DNA of 64,000 nucleotides, taken from Streptomyces roseochromogenus subsp. oscitans DS 12.976. Lineage in GTDB: Bacteria > Actinomycetota > Actinomycetes > Streptomycetales > Streptomycetaceae. Below, one piece after another: positions 51,234-59,893 of this stretch. The notes below the pieces were generated by a model that did no database searches, was not told the origin of the DNA, and saw only the letters and a list, made by a program, of their open reading frames with translations. Location of the stretch: assembly GCF_000497445.1 (NCBI RefSeq), contig NZ_CM002285.1, forward strand, positions 1,550,795 to 1,614,794, read 5' to 3'. Every line of letters starts with the position of its first letter. Position 1 is the stretch's first letter. The position numbers were made by a program, and so were the translations under genes.

Positions 51234-53819
51234 TCAACTCGCGGTCGCCGCAGCGGCGTCGGCTGATGACGTTGCTCGGCCGACGTCGATGGACCGGATG
51301 CCGCTCTCGGGCATGTGCACCGCCGGATTGCCGCCCCAATGTGCTTTCCGGGGGACTTCCTCGCCCTTCATGAGGAAGGAATCGGGTGCCAGCACCGAGC
51401 CGTCGCCCATGGTCACGCCATAGTGCACATGGGCGCCGACGCCCAGCGTGCAGCCGGTGCCGAGCACGGTGCCGTCGGACTTGAAGGTGCCGTCCTCCTG
51501 CGAGTGGCACTGGATCTTGCTGCCGGCGTTGAGGGTGCACTCGTCGCCGATGGTGGCGAGCGTCCGCTCGGTCAGATAGCAGCCGTCGTCGAACACCCTC
51601 CTGCCGATGCGCACGCCCAGCAGCCGCCAGACCAGGGTCTTGAAGGGGGTTCCGTTGAAGATCTCGAGGAAGTGGTCCGGAACCTTCCACAGCCGCTCGT
51701 GCCACCAGAAATACGGGTCGTAGATGGAGCACAACCGGGGGCGCAACGGACGGAACGATGCGATGCAGCGCTCCACCAGGATGAAGTACGCGGTGGAGAA
51801 TGCGAGGGTGATCACCAGATATCCGGCGATCACCACGTGTCCGACCACTCCGTACAGATCCACGGAGGCGAGACCGAACAGGGTGAGCGCGAAGGTGTGC
51901 AGCCATCGCACGAGCAGCATGAGCACCATGGAGCGAAGGTTGTAGCGGTTCTTCGCGGCGAGCCGACGGCGCAGGGTGTCGCCCGTCCTGAGATGGTCGA
52001 ACCGTGTGTCACGGTCCACCGAGCGGGGGATCTCGAAGCACGGTGAGCCGAGGAGCCCCACGCCTTCACGGACCTCGCCGTCGAGGGGAACCATCACCTT
52101 CGTGGCGAGCAGGCAGTTGTCCCCCGTCCTGCCGCCTGCCGGATAGGCGATGTTGTTGCCCAGGAAGCTGTGCGGCCCGATCGACACCCTGGACAGCCGG
52201 AAGGACGTGCTGGAGAAGTCGGCGTTGATGAGGGAGAGGCCGTCGGCCACCATCGTCCCGCTGCCGACGGAGACCAGAAGAGGTGTCTCGTGCTGCACTT
52301 CCGTGCCGAAGTTCGACCCGGTCTGCTCGACACGTGACAGGTCGTATCCGAGTCCGCGGAGGTAGTGCACGATGTAGGAGCTGTCGCCGAAGAGCCAGGC
52401 GAAGAACTTGATGTTCGTCATGCGCGCGGTGGCGCGGTGCAGCGCGTAGTGAAATCCGTAGAGCGGATAGACCTTGTCGGGCTTGACGACCAGGCCCACC
52501 ACACGGGGCACGGTGTACAGGGCCACCAGCCCCAGAACGACGCATCCGAAGAACAGCACGAGTGAGAGCACCAGCGCGTCGGAGAGCAGTTCCGACCGGG
52601 ACAGTGCGGCCGTCTGCGGGTCGAGTCTCTTGCCGATCGCCGGTACCTCGGTGAACAGCATGTACGCCCCGCCGACGGCCAGCGGAATGTACAGGAAGAA
52701 CAACTGGACCAGGGTGCCGAGGCCGAACCAGGCCCGGCGCGCGGTACGGCATCCGGCCGGAGGGACCCTGACGTAGTCGATCTGCGTGGGCTGCGCCGGA
52801 GATCCGTGCCAGTGCTCACCGTCCGGGACCGCCTGGCCGCGGTACAGGGCGGACGAGTGGCCGAGCTGGGCTCGGTGCCCCATCGACGTGTCGATGTCCA
52901 GGACGGTCTTCTCACCGATGAAGACATCCGCGCCGAGGGTGATCCGGCCGGTCTGGATGCGTCCCGCGTGGGCCCGGTAGCCGAGGAAGAACGAGTCCTT
53001 GCGGATCACTGTGCCCGCGCCGATCGTCAGCAGGTCGGTGCAGACAGGGACGGAGTGGGAGAGGATGGCGACTCCCTTGCCGATCCGCGCGCCGAGGGCC
53101 CGCAGATAGAGCACGTACAGCGGGGTCCCGGTGAGGAAGACCATCGGATTGGCGTGGAGCAGCACCTTGACGAGCCAGAAGCGCAGATACGCCATGCTCC
53201 AGACGGGGAACTCGCCAGGCCGCCAGCGGCCGATGAGAAGCCATTTCGCCACGACCGGGAATGCGCACAGCGCGACGAACCCGATGCCTCCGAACAGCAA
53301 CGACCGCAGATAGATGTCGGCCACACCCGAACCGGTGGCGATCCACTCGTAGCCCGCGGCGGTGATGAATCCGGAGACAAGGGAGTAACCCAGGAAGACG
53401 AGTAACTGCAACGTTCCGCAGAGAACATGGCTGCGCGGGTTCCCGCGCGGACCCGAAGCCGACGACGGCACGGGTGCCGGCGCCGACGGGGCGGCCACCG
53501 GATCGACAGGCGCAGGAGTGGCTTCCCCGAGGGCCGCCGCCAGGCCCTGGATCGTGGGGTGCTGATAGATGTCCCTCATGGACGGGGACGGTAGATCCGC
53601 TGTCTTCCGTACTCGCGCGCAGAACTGGGCCATGACCAGGGAGTTGGCGCCGAGGTCGGCGAAGAAGTGGCTGTCGACCGGAACGCGCTCCGCGCCCAGC
53701 AGGTCGGCCAGTGCCTCCGCCAGCTTCCGCTCGGTCTCCGCCCCCGTGGGCCCGGTGTCGCTCAGGGCGACGGCAGGTTCGTCCGGCCCCGACACGACCT
53801 CGGAGGACTGCTCCACCAT
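51234..53819 (-). CDS. Carrier domain plus membrane-bound tandem acyltransferase-like domains, Pls/PosA-type
   Basis: The 861-residue protein begins with a carrier domain (LGANSL, S60), then an Ala/Pro linker and a six-helix membrane part interspersed with three left-handed beta-helix-like (hexapeptide) domains. Helix pairs lie near 148-215, 385-445 and 655-710. This is the layout of epsilon-poly-L-lysine synthetase Pls (A-T-six TM-C1-C2-C3) but without its A domain. Pls uses the tandem domains to join monomers one by one. The neighbouring A domain probably loads both carriers. ATG 53819 has GGAGA five bases upstream. It is the first gene of the operon. Confidence 0.85.
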   Translation of the reverse strand: MVEQSSEVVSGPDEPAVALSDTGPTGAETERKLAEALADLLGAERVPVDSHFFADLGANSLVMAQFCARVRKTADLPSPSMRDIYQHPTIQGLAAALGEATPAPVDPVAAPSAPAPVPSSASGPRGNPRSHVLCGTLQLLVFLGYSLVSGFITAAGYEWIATGSGVADIYLRSLLFGGIGFVALCAFPVVAKWLLIGRWRPGEFPVWSMAYLRFWLVKVLLHANPMVFLTGTPLYVLYLRALGARIGKGVAILSHSVPVCTDLLTIGAGTVIRKDSFFLGYRAHAGRIQTGRITLGADVFIGEKTVLDIDTSMGHRAQLGHSSALYRGQAVPDGEHWHGSPAQPTQIDYVRVPPAGCRTARRAWFGLGTLVQLFFLYIPLAVGGAYMLFTEVPAIGKRLDPQTAALSRSELLSDALVLSLVLFFGCVVLGLVALYTVPRVVGLVVKPDKVYPLYGFHYALHRATARMTNIKFFAWLFGDSSYIVHYLRGLGYDLSRVEQTGSNFGTEVQHETPLLVSVGSGTMVADGLSLINADFSSTSFRLSRVSIGPHSFLGNNIAYPAGGRTGDNCLLATKVMVPLDGEVREGVGLLGSPCFEIPRSVDRDTRFDHLRTGDTLRRRLAAKNRYNLRSMVLMLLVRWLHTFALTLFGLASVDLYGVVGHVVIAGYLVITLAFSTAYFILVERCIASFRPLRPRLCSIYDPYFWWHERLWKVPDHFLEIFNGTPFKTLVWRLLGVRIGRRVFDDGCYLTERTLATIGDECTLNAGSKIQCHSQEDGTFKSDGTVLGTGCTLGVGAHVHYGVTMGDGSVLAPDSFLMKGEEVPRKAHWGGNPAVHMPESGIRSIDVGRATSSADAAAATAS

Positions 53820-53913
53820 GCGATCTCCAAGAACGTGGATGTTCCCGATCAAGGTCCAGCGGATTCAGTTTGTCCAGGCAGCGGCCTGCGTGCCACTTGC
53901 TCACTCATTCATC

Positions 53914-53942
53914 TGTATGCGAAGAACGATCCGTTTTGTCAT
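53914..53942 (-). promoter_or_regulatory. Putative promoter of the diaminopropionate NRPS operon
   Basis: In an AT-rich island about 100 bases upstream of the Pls-like ATG, the minus strand reads ATGACA (53942-53937), a 17-base spacer, then CATACA (53919-53914). The -10 match is imperfect. It is the only promoter-like segment ahead of the five-gene operon. Confidence 0.35.
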
Positions 53943-54497
53943 ATTCTCCTGATATCACGCCAGGGTGGGGAGCACACGGCTCACCCGAATGGCGGTCCCC
54001 CGGACGGCACCGCGCTTCTCGAGCGCCTCGCGACTGGGCGAAGTCCTGGCCTGTAATCCAGCAACCCCTGGGTGGCTCGCCCGTTGGGGCCAGTGGCCCC
54101 GGTCATGAGCCCGGCGTTGACCGCGTTGATGGCCGATGCAGCGCTCAACGACCCGAGCGAGCATCGGTCGAGCCGTGCGGGGTTCGCCGGGCGTCTTGCC
54201 CAGACGATGACTGGACGAGGCCGGGCAGGCTCCGCGTGGGGCCTGTACGCGGACCGGGGCGAGGGCGAGGGCGAGTCGACCGTGTTCGGCTTCGTGGAGC
54301 ACTACCTGGGCGGCGCTGGCAGCAGCCCTACGGGCGGACAACGGCACCTTCTACGATCAGTTGGTCCATTTCCGCCGCAAGGCCGGTATCGGCGAGGACA
54401 TCGGGATCCCGCGCGTGTTCGACGTTGCTGCATGGATGCGTCAAGGCCGACCAGTCGAGGCCTCGACGAACTGAGCCGCAGGGGCCGTCGGGAGGGC
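53943..54497. other. Degenerate region with an unrecognised coding remnant
   Basis: On the plus strand, about 54285-54474, a GC3-rich reading (ALRADNGTFYDQLVHFRRK, then IPRVFDVAAWMRQ) ends at TGA 54474 and looks like the C-terminus of a real protein, but it has no start and I do not recognise the family. The rest holds only shadow frames. Confidence 0.35.
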
Positions 54498-54829
54498 TCA
54501 GGTGACGGCGGGCAGGGGACGGATCGGACCGGAGGGCAGCTTGAGAGTGAGCCCGGCCGGCAGCCGCTCGCCGGCGATCCACAGCACGGCGTTGTCCTGT
54601 GTGAACCAGGTCTGCGCAGACTCCTTTCAGGTAGTCGGCGATCTCGCGTTCGGCCCCGAGGACGTGAAAGTGAGTGAAGGCGGCCTTGGTCGCGCCGTTG
54701 AAGTGGTAGTCGGCCAGGCCCTGGCGGTGCAGGGCGAGGTGCGTGATGCCGACGCGGAAGCCGAGTCCGGCGTGCATCGGGCCGGTGGCGTGGGCGAAGA
54801 GGGTGGGTATGCCGTCGACTCGGCGGTGT
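54498..54829 (-). pseudogene. M16 (insulinase-like) peptidase-domain remnant
   Basis: Read on the minus strand, fragments in order are VDGIPTLFAHATGPMHAGLG, FRVGITHLALHRQGL (where intact family members have a longer GITHLVEHLAL helix), DYHFNGATKAAFTHFHVLG and EIADYLKGVCADL. A frameshift then leads to WFTQDNAVLWIAGERLPAGL and a stop at 54500-54498. This matches the small actinomycete M16-like proteins. The HxxEH-equivalent region is deleted and the frame is broken. Confidence 0.5.
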
Positions 54830-54867
54830 GGACCGCGGCGAGGGGGTTCATCTTCGGCCTCGGTTCG

Positions 54868-55345
54868 GTGTGTTCATCGTCGTGGTCATCCGTCTTGGTC
54901 ATGCTCTGGGCAGGGCGGTGGCGCGGTGTCGAACTGGCCACCCCGTCCTCGTCATGGCCGGCGCGGCCCTGGCCATCGCCGACTCGCCGTGTTTGTGGGC
55001 CACGGTCGGCCGGAGCATGGTGGTCGCCTTCGGGGCCTTCTCGGTCGCGGACGTCGCGCTGCCGATGCGCTGTGCGCCCTCGCTGGAGCCGGGCTGTCCT
55101 GCCGACAACCGACTTCTGGCACACCACGACCAGCGGCCTGGTCCCTTTCGTCCTGTTCGCCCCGATGACGGCGTTCATAGCCGCGGCACGCCCCGCCGCC
55201 TCGCACCTTCGGCTGGTCCGGCGCTGGGCGCACCGGCTCCTGCCATCGTCCACGACCGCGGCCGTCTCTTCCACGGCCCCTACTTCGGTCACCCGGGAGG
55301 GCACGGCATCGCCCAGCCCATCCACCTGGTCACCGTCGCCGTCTG
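54868..55345 (+). pseudogene. Membrane-protein remnant with frameshift (DUF998-like pattern)
   Basis: Hydrophobic segments (FIVVVIRLGHAL, TGHPVLVMAGAALAIAD, MVVAFGAFSVADVAL) lead to RCAPSLEPGC. The continuation lies in another frame as DFWHTTTSGLVPFVLFAP, MTAFIAAARPA and LVRRWAHRLL. The CxPxxxPGC-then-His pattern and spacing recall DUF998 integral membrane proteins. No valid start was found. Confidence 0.35.
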
Positions 55346-55779
55346 ACTCTGGCTGCCGGCAGCCGGGTTACGACACGTCGAGCCGCGATACAACCGCCGA
55401 CGCGCACCGCGTGCCGGCCCCGGCACCGCAGCGCCGCCCCACGTGCCGCACGACCGGAAAGCTCACAGGCGAGACCGACCTGCTTGCCTCTCCGCTCTCG
55501 CAGCGAACGGCACGCCGAACGGCCCGCGTTGCCGGGAGCGGCGGACCATGCACGCGCGGCGCGCCCACGGCCTCCGAGAAGACCGAAAGGCCTGGAATCC
55601 ACCGGCGATCGCGACACGCCTCGGCCTCGACCAGCAGGCCTTCGCCCACGGCGGCTCACCCCGATCCCGCTGTGCGTCCGGGAGCCGGCACCGGCCGCCC
55701 GGCTCGTCACCGAGGTGAATTCGCCCCATGGTTCGATCCCCGAGCAGCAGTGCCGTACTCTCTGCTAGTCCTAGAGCCT
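55346..55779. other. Intergenic region upstream of the protease gene
   Basis: No gene could be supported. Multiple short frames cross on both strands with no conserved motif. The protease promoter should lie in its last 100 bases, but I could not fix a -10/-35 pair. Confidence 0.3.
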
Positions 55780-55798
55780 GCGTGACGGAGGGTCACGC
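55780..55798 (+). promoter_or_regulatory. Hairpin/dyad just upstream of the protease start
   Basis: A perfect dyad GCGTGAC-GGAGG-GTCACGC ends 24 bases before the chosen start codon. It could be an operator or a leader stem-loop; its GGAGG loop resembles a ribosome-binding sequence. Confidence 0.4.
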
Positions 55799-55822
55799 CA
55801 AGTGGGGGGAATTCAGCCCAAA

Positions 55823-57970
55823 GTGAGCAGAACTGCCGGGCACCGCGCGAGTCGGCGTGGTGCCCTTCTCGTGGCCGCCGTCGGCGCCATAGCCGCCCTG
55901 GCCGGAACTCTCGTCGTCTCGGTCGATACGGCAGGCGCCACGAACGCCCCTCCGGCGTACACGTCCGCGATACCGGACACCGCCCCGCGTCTCCCAGCCG
56001 CCGCGCCGCACTGGACAGCCCTGGCGGCCAAGCGGTTCTGGACCGCGCAGCGCATGGCAGAAGCGAAGCCGCTTCCGGACGCCAGACCGCGGACCGCGGG
56101 CAAGGCCGCCCACCCCACGCTCCAGGGCCTCGTCAAGCCGCCGGTGACCGGTGGCCTGAACGCCCAGGACCTGCGCGAGGTCCCGATGGACGCCACGCCG
56201 ACCGGCACCGCCGGCCCGACGGACACACCCACCGACACCTCGACCCCGGATCCCTCCGCCACCGCTACGGACACCCCGACCGCCGCGCCGACGGACACCT
56301 CGTCCGCCTCCCCGAGCACCTCCCCCAGCGCGTCGGACTCGGCGAGCCCCACCGCCTCGCCCAGCCCGTCCCCCACCAGCACGGGCGGGACAGGTCCCGT
56401 CAGCTCCTACTTCGGCGGGCTGCCGATGGTCGGCCGGATGTACATGCAGACCAGCAGCGGCTCCTACTTCTGCACCGCGAGCGTCATCAACAGCCCGCAC
56501 CACAACATCGTGCTCACCGCCGGGCACTGCATGGACGGGCGGGCAGGCGGCGGCTCGCTCGCGTTCGTCCCCGAGTGGACCGCGGCCAATCCCCAGCCGT
56601 ACGGCATCTTCCCCGTCGCCACCGACTCCGAAGGCCGCAGCCGGGTCTGGATCGATCCCCGCTACTACGACCGCGGACACGTCCAGGGCGCCTCGTGGGA
56701 CATGGCGTTCGCCCAGGTCGGCGCGCGCAGCGACGGCAAGCAGGTGCAGGACGTGGTGGGCGGCAACAACCTGGCCACCGGCCGCGGCTACGCCTTCCCC
56801 AGCATTCGGCTGGTCGGCTACCCCGGCACCGCCACGCAGCCCCTGACCTGCGACAACAACACCACGCAGTACACCCCGACCGACGGCACCCCCGGCTCGT
56901 ACCTCCAGATCGCGTGCAACGGCTTCGCCTCCGGCACGAGCGGCAGCCCGTTCCTGGAGAACTTCGACCCGACCACCGGCACCGGCGACGTGGTCGGCAG
57001 CATCGGCGGCTGGGACACCGGCGGACCGACCGACGACGTCTCCTACAGCTCGTCCTACGGTTCCGACGTGCAGAACCTGTACAAGGCGGCGGTCGCAGGC
57101 ACCGCCCCCGCGCGTCCCAATGTGCTGCCCGGCGCCTCCACACTCACCCATGCCACCCTCGTCACTTCCGGCTCCTTCACGCCTTCGCCTTCGCCCGATC
57201 CGGACAAGGGCGACCTGATCGTGTGCTGGTCGGACGGCGAGCTGACGCTGTACCGGGGTGGTGGCAACGGACGGTTCGACAAGGAGATACGACTCGTCGC
57301 GGCCAACACCACCTGGACGAAGGCCGTCTCCATCACGGGCGGCGACTTCACGGGCACCGACACCTACGACCTGCTGGTGCGCTGGAGCGACGGCAGCCTC
57401 ACCCTCTTCCCCGACGTCGACGCGCGCGGCCTGCACAGCCAGATCACCCTCGTCAAGCCGGGCACGCTGTGGCAGCACGAGGTCGCCATGACCGCGGGCC
57501 GCTACACCACCGACGACCACTGGCCCGACGACCTGATCGTGCGCTGGTCCGACGGCGAGACCACGCTCTACAAGAACATCAACTCCACCGGCCTCCACAG
57601 CGAGGTCCGGCTCAACCCTGCCAACTCCACCTGGACGCACGCCACATCCCTCACGTCCGCCGACCTCGCCGGGACCAACGAGTCAGACCTCGTGGTCCGC
57701 TGGTCCGACGGCGAACTGACCCTGTACCCGGACATCAACCAGTACGGCTTCCACGGAGAGGTGCGACTGCGGGCCCCCAGCACGCTGTGGACCCACGCCA
57801 CGCTCACCGCGTCGGGCAACTTCACCAGCACCGACACCCGGCCCAACGACTACCTCGTGCGCTGGTCCGACGGCCAACTGTCCATGTACCAGGACAGCGG
57901 CAACAGCCTCGGCACGGAAGCCGTACTCGCGACCGCGTCCGGCTCGTCACTGCCGTACTACCGGCGCTGA
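55823..57970 (+). CDS. Secreted trypsin-like serine protease with C-terminal propeller-like repeats
   Basis: The 715-residue protein has a signal peptide (about 1-40), a pro-region, a Thr/Ser/Pro/Asp-rich linker (about 127-190) and a chymotrypsin-fold domain (about 195-430). The triad is visible: TAGHC (His), SWDMAF (Asp) and GTSGSP (Ser). The C-terminus has five repeats of roughly 50 residues, each with a WSDG core (LIVCWSDGELTLY, LLVRWSDGSLTLF, LIVRWSDGETTLY, LVVRWSDGELTLY, YLVRWSDGQLSMY), probably a beta-propeller (VCBS/FG-GAP-like) for binding. GTG 55823 is preferred because GGGGGGA precedes it; an in-frame GTG at 55802 lies on that site. A perfect terminator follows. Confidence 0.85.
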   Translation: MSRTAGHRASRRGALLVAAVGAIAALAGTLVVSVDTAGATNAPPAYTSAIPDTAPRLPAAAPHWTALAAKRFWTAQRMAEAKPLPDARPRTAGKAAHPTLQGLVKPPVTGGLNAQDLREVPMDATPTGTAGPTDTPTDTSTPDPSATATDTPTAAPTDTSSASPSTSPSASDSASPTASPSPSPTSTGGTGPVSSYFGGLPMVGRMYMQTSSGSYFCTASVINSPHHNIVLTAGHCMDGRAGGGSLAFVPEWTAANPQPYGIFPVATDSEGRSRVWIDPRYYDRGHVQGASWDMAFAQVGARSDGKQVQDVVGGNNLATGRGYAFPSIRLVGYPGTATQPLTCDNNTTQYTPTDGTPGSYLQIACNGFASGTSGSPFLENFDPTTGTGDVVGSIGGWDTGGPTDDVSYSSSYGSDVQNLYKAAVAGTAPARPNVLPGASTLTHATLVTSGSFTPSPSPDPDKGDLIVCWSDGELTLYRGGGNGRFDKEIRLVAANTTWTKAVSITGGDFTGTDTYDLLVRWSDGSLTLFPDVDARGLHSQITLVKPGTLWQHEVAMTAGRYTTDDHWPDDLIVRWSDGETTLYKNINSTGLHSEVRLNPANSTWTHATSLTSADLAGTNESDLVVRWSDGELTLYPDINQYGFHGEVRLRAPSTLWTHATLTASGNFTSTDTRPNDYLVRWSDGQLSMYQDSGNSLGTEAVLATASGSSLPYYRR

Positions 57971-57976
57971 CCACGA

Positions 57977-58004
57977 AGTCCCCTGGGCCTCGGCCCAGGG
58001 GACT
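57977..58004 (+). terminator. Strong hairpin terminator after the protease gene
   Basis: A perfect 12-base-pair stem (AGTCCCCTGGGC / GCCCAGGGGACT) with a four-base loop begins six bases after the protease stop. Confidence 0.8.
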
Positions 58005-58087
58005 CCTGGCGGTGGTTTGCTGACGGCGGGTTCGTCTGGGAGCAGGCCGTGTGGTGAAGGCGTCAACTACGGTCTGTGGAGCCCGGA

Positions 58088-58325
58088 ATGACGAGGAGGC
58101 TGCCTTGTCCGCCCTCGCCCGGTCCGCTGGAAGCGTACGCCGTCCGCTTCGATGACCTCTTTTCCACGCTGGCTCAGCGCCTGGGGTTTCGCGAGTACCT
58201 GTCCTTCCTGTCCGAGTCGACCTGGGACAGGAGCCGACTTCGTCCGTCCCCTGCTTCGAGACCGTCATGGTGACCGGTGCCCGCGTACACGTTCTCGCCG
58301 TCGCGGAACACGCCAGCCGACGAGT
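58088..58325 (+). mobile_element. Fused remnants of an IS701-type transposase and an integrase-core transposase
   Basis: The frame from ATG 58088 reads LEAYAVRFDDLFSTLAQRLG, then FREYL joined directly to FLSESTWD. These two pieces are normally about 40 residues apart in IS701-family transposases, so the middle is deleted. From about 58248, in another frame, CFETVMVTGARVHVLAVAEH and ASRRVPIL match the catalytic core of the integrase-type transposase also seen at 44557. Both are fragments. Confidence 0.5.
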
Positions 58326-58329
58326 GCCG

Positions 58330-58740
58330 ATCCTGCGCGAGTACGAGCACCTCGACGCGTCCGTCGCCTTCTGCAGCAAGCTCTTCGGCACCGAGCCCTC
58401 CAAACTCCGCGACGGCTGTGCCAACTTCGCCATCACCGAGCCCCCCGCTCAAGCTCGTCATGATCGCAGGCACGGCAGGTGAGGCGACCCGCATGGACCA
58501 CCTCGGCGTCGAGGCCGAACCCACCGAGGCCATCCGCGCCGCCACCACCCGCCTGGGCGAGGCCGGCCTGGCCACGGCCGAGGAGAACGACACCGTCTGC
58601 TGCTACGCCCTCCAGGACAAGGTCTGGGTCCACGGCACCGGCCAGGAGCCCTGGGAGGTCTACGTCGTCAAGGCCGATGCCGACACGGTGGAACCGGCCG
58701 TCGCGAGCGGTTGCTCCCCCACGCCCGGCCGACACGTCTG
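58330..58740 (+). pseudogene. CadI/ArsI-like VOC-family gene remnant
   Basis: The pieces LDASVAFCSKLFGTEPSKL and CANFAITEPP, then, after a one-base slip in a run of six C at about 58441-58446, LKLVMIAGTAGEAT, MDHLGVEAEPTEAI, AATTRLGEAGLATAEEN, CCYALQDKVWVHGTG and PWEVYVVKADAD match the ArsI/CadI extradiol-dioxygenase-like family (organoarsenical lyase or cadmium-induced protein). The first strand is missing and replaced by transposase sequence. The 3' end runs in frame into an ATP-grasp fragment. Confidence 0.6.
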
Positions 58741-59390
58741 GACCGGCGGCCCAGCGACCTGGAACGGGCGCCCGGTGATGGTCAAGCCCCCGTTCGGCGG
58801 GTCCAGCGTGGGCATGAGCCTTGTACGCGATCCGGCGGACCTCCCCGGCGCCCTGGCGGACGCTGCCGACGACGAGCGAGCAGCCGTTCTCGTCGAGGAA
58901 TACGTGAGCGGCCTGCCACTGACGGTGGGGCTGCTGGAGCTGCCGGGCGGGTCCGCCATCGTCTTCCCGCCGCTGGCCACCGAAGCCACCGAGGCCGAGT
59001 TCTACGACGCCGACACCAAGCTCGACGTGGACTCCAAGGGGACCGTGACCGTGCGCGCCGCCGAGCTGGCTCCCGATGTACTGGACAAAATCACCGCGGA
59101 CGTCCGGACGCTGTGGGACGGGATCGGGCTGCGCGGCTCGGCTCGCATCGACTTCATCCTCACCGAGGACGGCCAGCCGTACGTGCTGGAGGTCAACAGC
59201 ACGCCGGGCATGTCCCGCGACAGCAACTTCGCGGTGGGGGCGGCCATGGTCGGACTCACGCACAAGGCGCCCACGGTGACGGAACTCCTGAAACTCGCGG
59301 TCAAGCACGAGGTTCTGACCCCGGGTGGAGCACTTCACGCGGGGATCGCGAGCCTGGCGGCCGACCTGGGAGTGCTTCGCAGCCGAGAGT
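58741..59390 (+). pseudogene. D-Ala-D-Ala ligase (Ddl) C-terminal two-thirds, fused to VOC fragment
   Basis: The continuous reading has the Ddl ATP-grasp motifs: PVMVKPPFGGSSVGM (glycine loop), VLVEEYVSGLPLTVGLLELP, FYDADTKLD, GSARIDFILTEDGQPYVLEV and the metal-binding NSTPGMSRDSNF. The first 120 or so residues (N-terminal domain) are missing, and the frame comes straight from the VOC fragment, giving a chimeric frame from about 58447 to 59390. It is probably not a functional ligase. A MurF fragment follows. Confidence 0.6.
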
Positions 59391-59621
59391 GGGGTCGATC
59401 TCGTCGTGGCGGTCGGCGGAGACCTCGCCAAGCAGCTCGCTCTCGCGGCGGGCGCAGCAGGGGTCCCGGAGATTGCCTTGGTGGGCGACAACGCCACCGC
59501 TGCCTCCTACCTCGGCTCCGTCCTCCGCCCCGGTGACGTCGTGCTCGTGAAGGCGTCCCGCGGTGGTCAGCTCTGGCAGATCGCCCAAGCGCTCACCGGA
59601 CAGCCCGTCACCGGCCTGTGA
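59352..59621 (+). pseudogene. MurF C-terminal domain remnant
   Basis: A frame one base off the Ddl fragment reads VDLVVAVGGDLAKQLALAAG, PEIALVGDNATAASYLGSVL and GDVVLVKASRGGQLWQIAQA, matching the C-terminal domain of UDP-MurNAc-tripeptide:D-Ala-D-Ala ligase (MurF), and stops at 59621. Everything N-terminal of this domain, including the ATP site, is absent. Intact ddl-murF pairs provide and use D-Ala-D-X dipeptides, so this looks like a collapsed version of such a pair. Confidence 0.6.
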
Positions 59622-59706
59622 CCCGTCTCCATCTGGGGTAGCGACGGCGATCGCCCGTGGAAGGGGCAGCCTTCGTGCCCTCTGCCTCTGTCTGCCCGCA
59701 GGCAAC

Positions 59707-59733
59707 GGCCCGGACCGCTCAGCAGTCCGGGCC
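59707..59733 (+). terminator. Hairpin terminator
   Basis: A perfect nine-base-pair stem (GGCCCGGAC / GTCCGGGCC) with a nine-base loop, followed by a T-rich stretch (TTCGTCGTTTTCG), lies 85 bases after the MurF fragment. Confidence 0.7.
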
Positions 59734-59853
59734 TTCGTCGTTTTCGTGGTCCTGGTCTTGGTCTCAGTCGAGCCTTTCCCTCCAGTGGTCACGCCTGGGT
59801 CCCCCTCCAGGAGTGTGGACTCTCCGTCCGGCCCTCGTGGTCAGTTCGAACAT

Positions 59854-59880
59854 TTGATAGCAATAAGTTACCAATAGGAC
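59854..59880 (+). promoter_or_regulatory. AT-rich putative promoter of the second GMC locus
   Basis: TTGATA (59854-59859) and TAGGAC (59875-59880) are separated by 15 bases in an AT-rich island unusual for this genome. The spacer is short, so one box may be misplaced. A strong AGGAGG site follows at 59883-59888. Confidence 0.35.
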
Positions 59881-59893
59881 ACAGGAGGTAGAT

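Noticed and set aside
49586..51373. A 595-codon plus-strand frame opposite the NRPS
   Set aside because: Shadow frame with Arg/Gln-rich sequence; the minus strand carries the A-domain core motifs.
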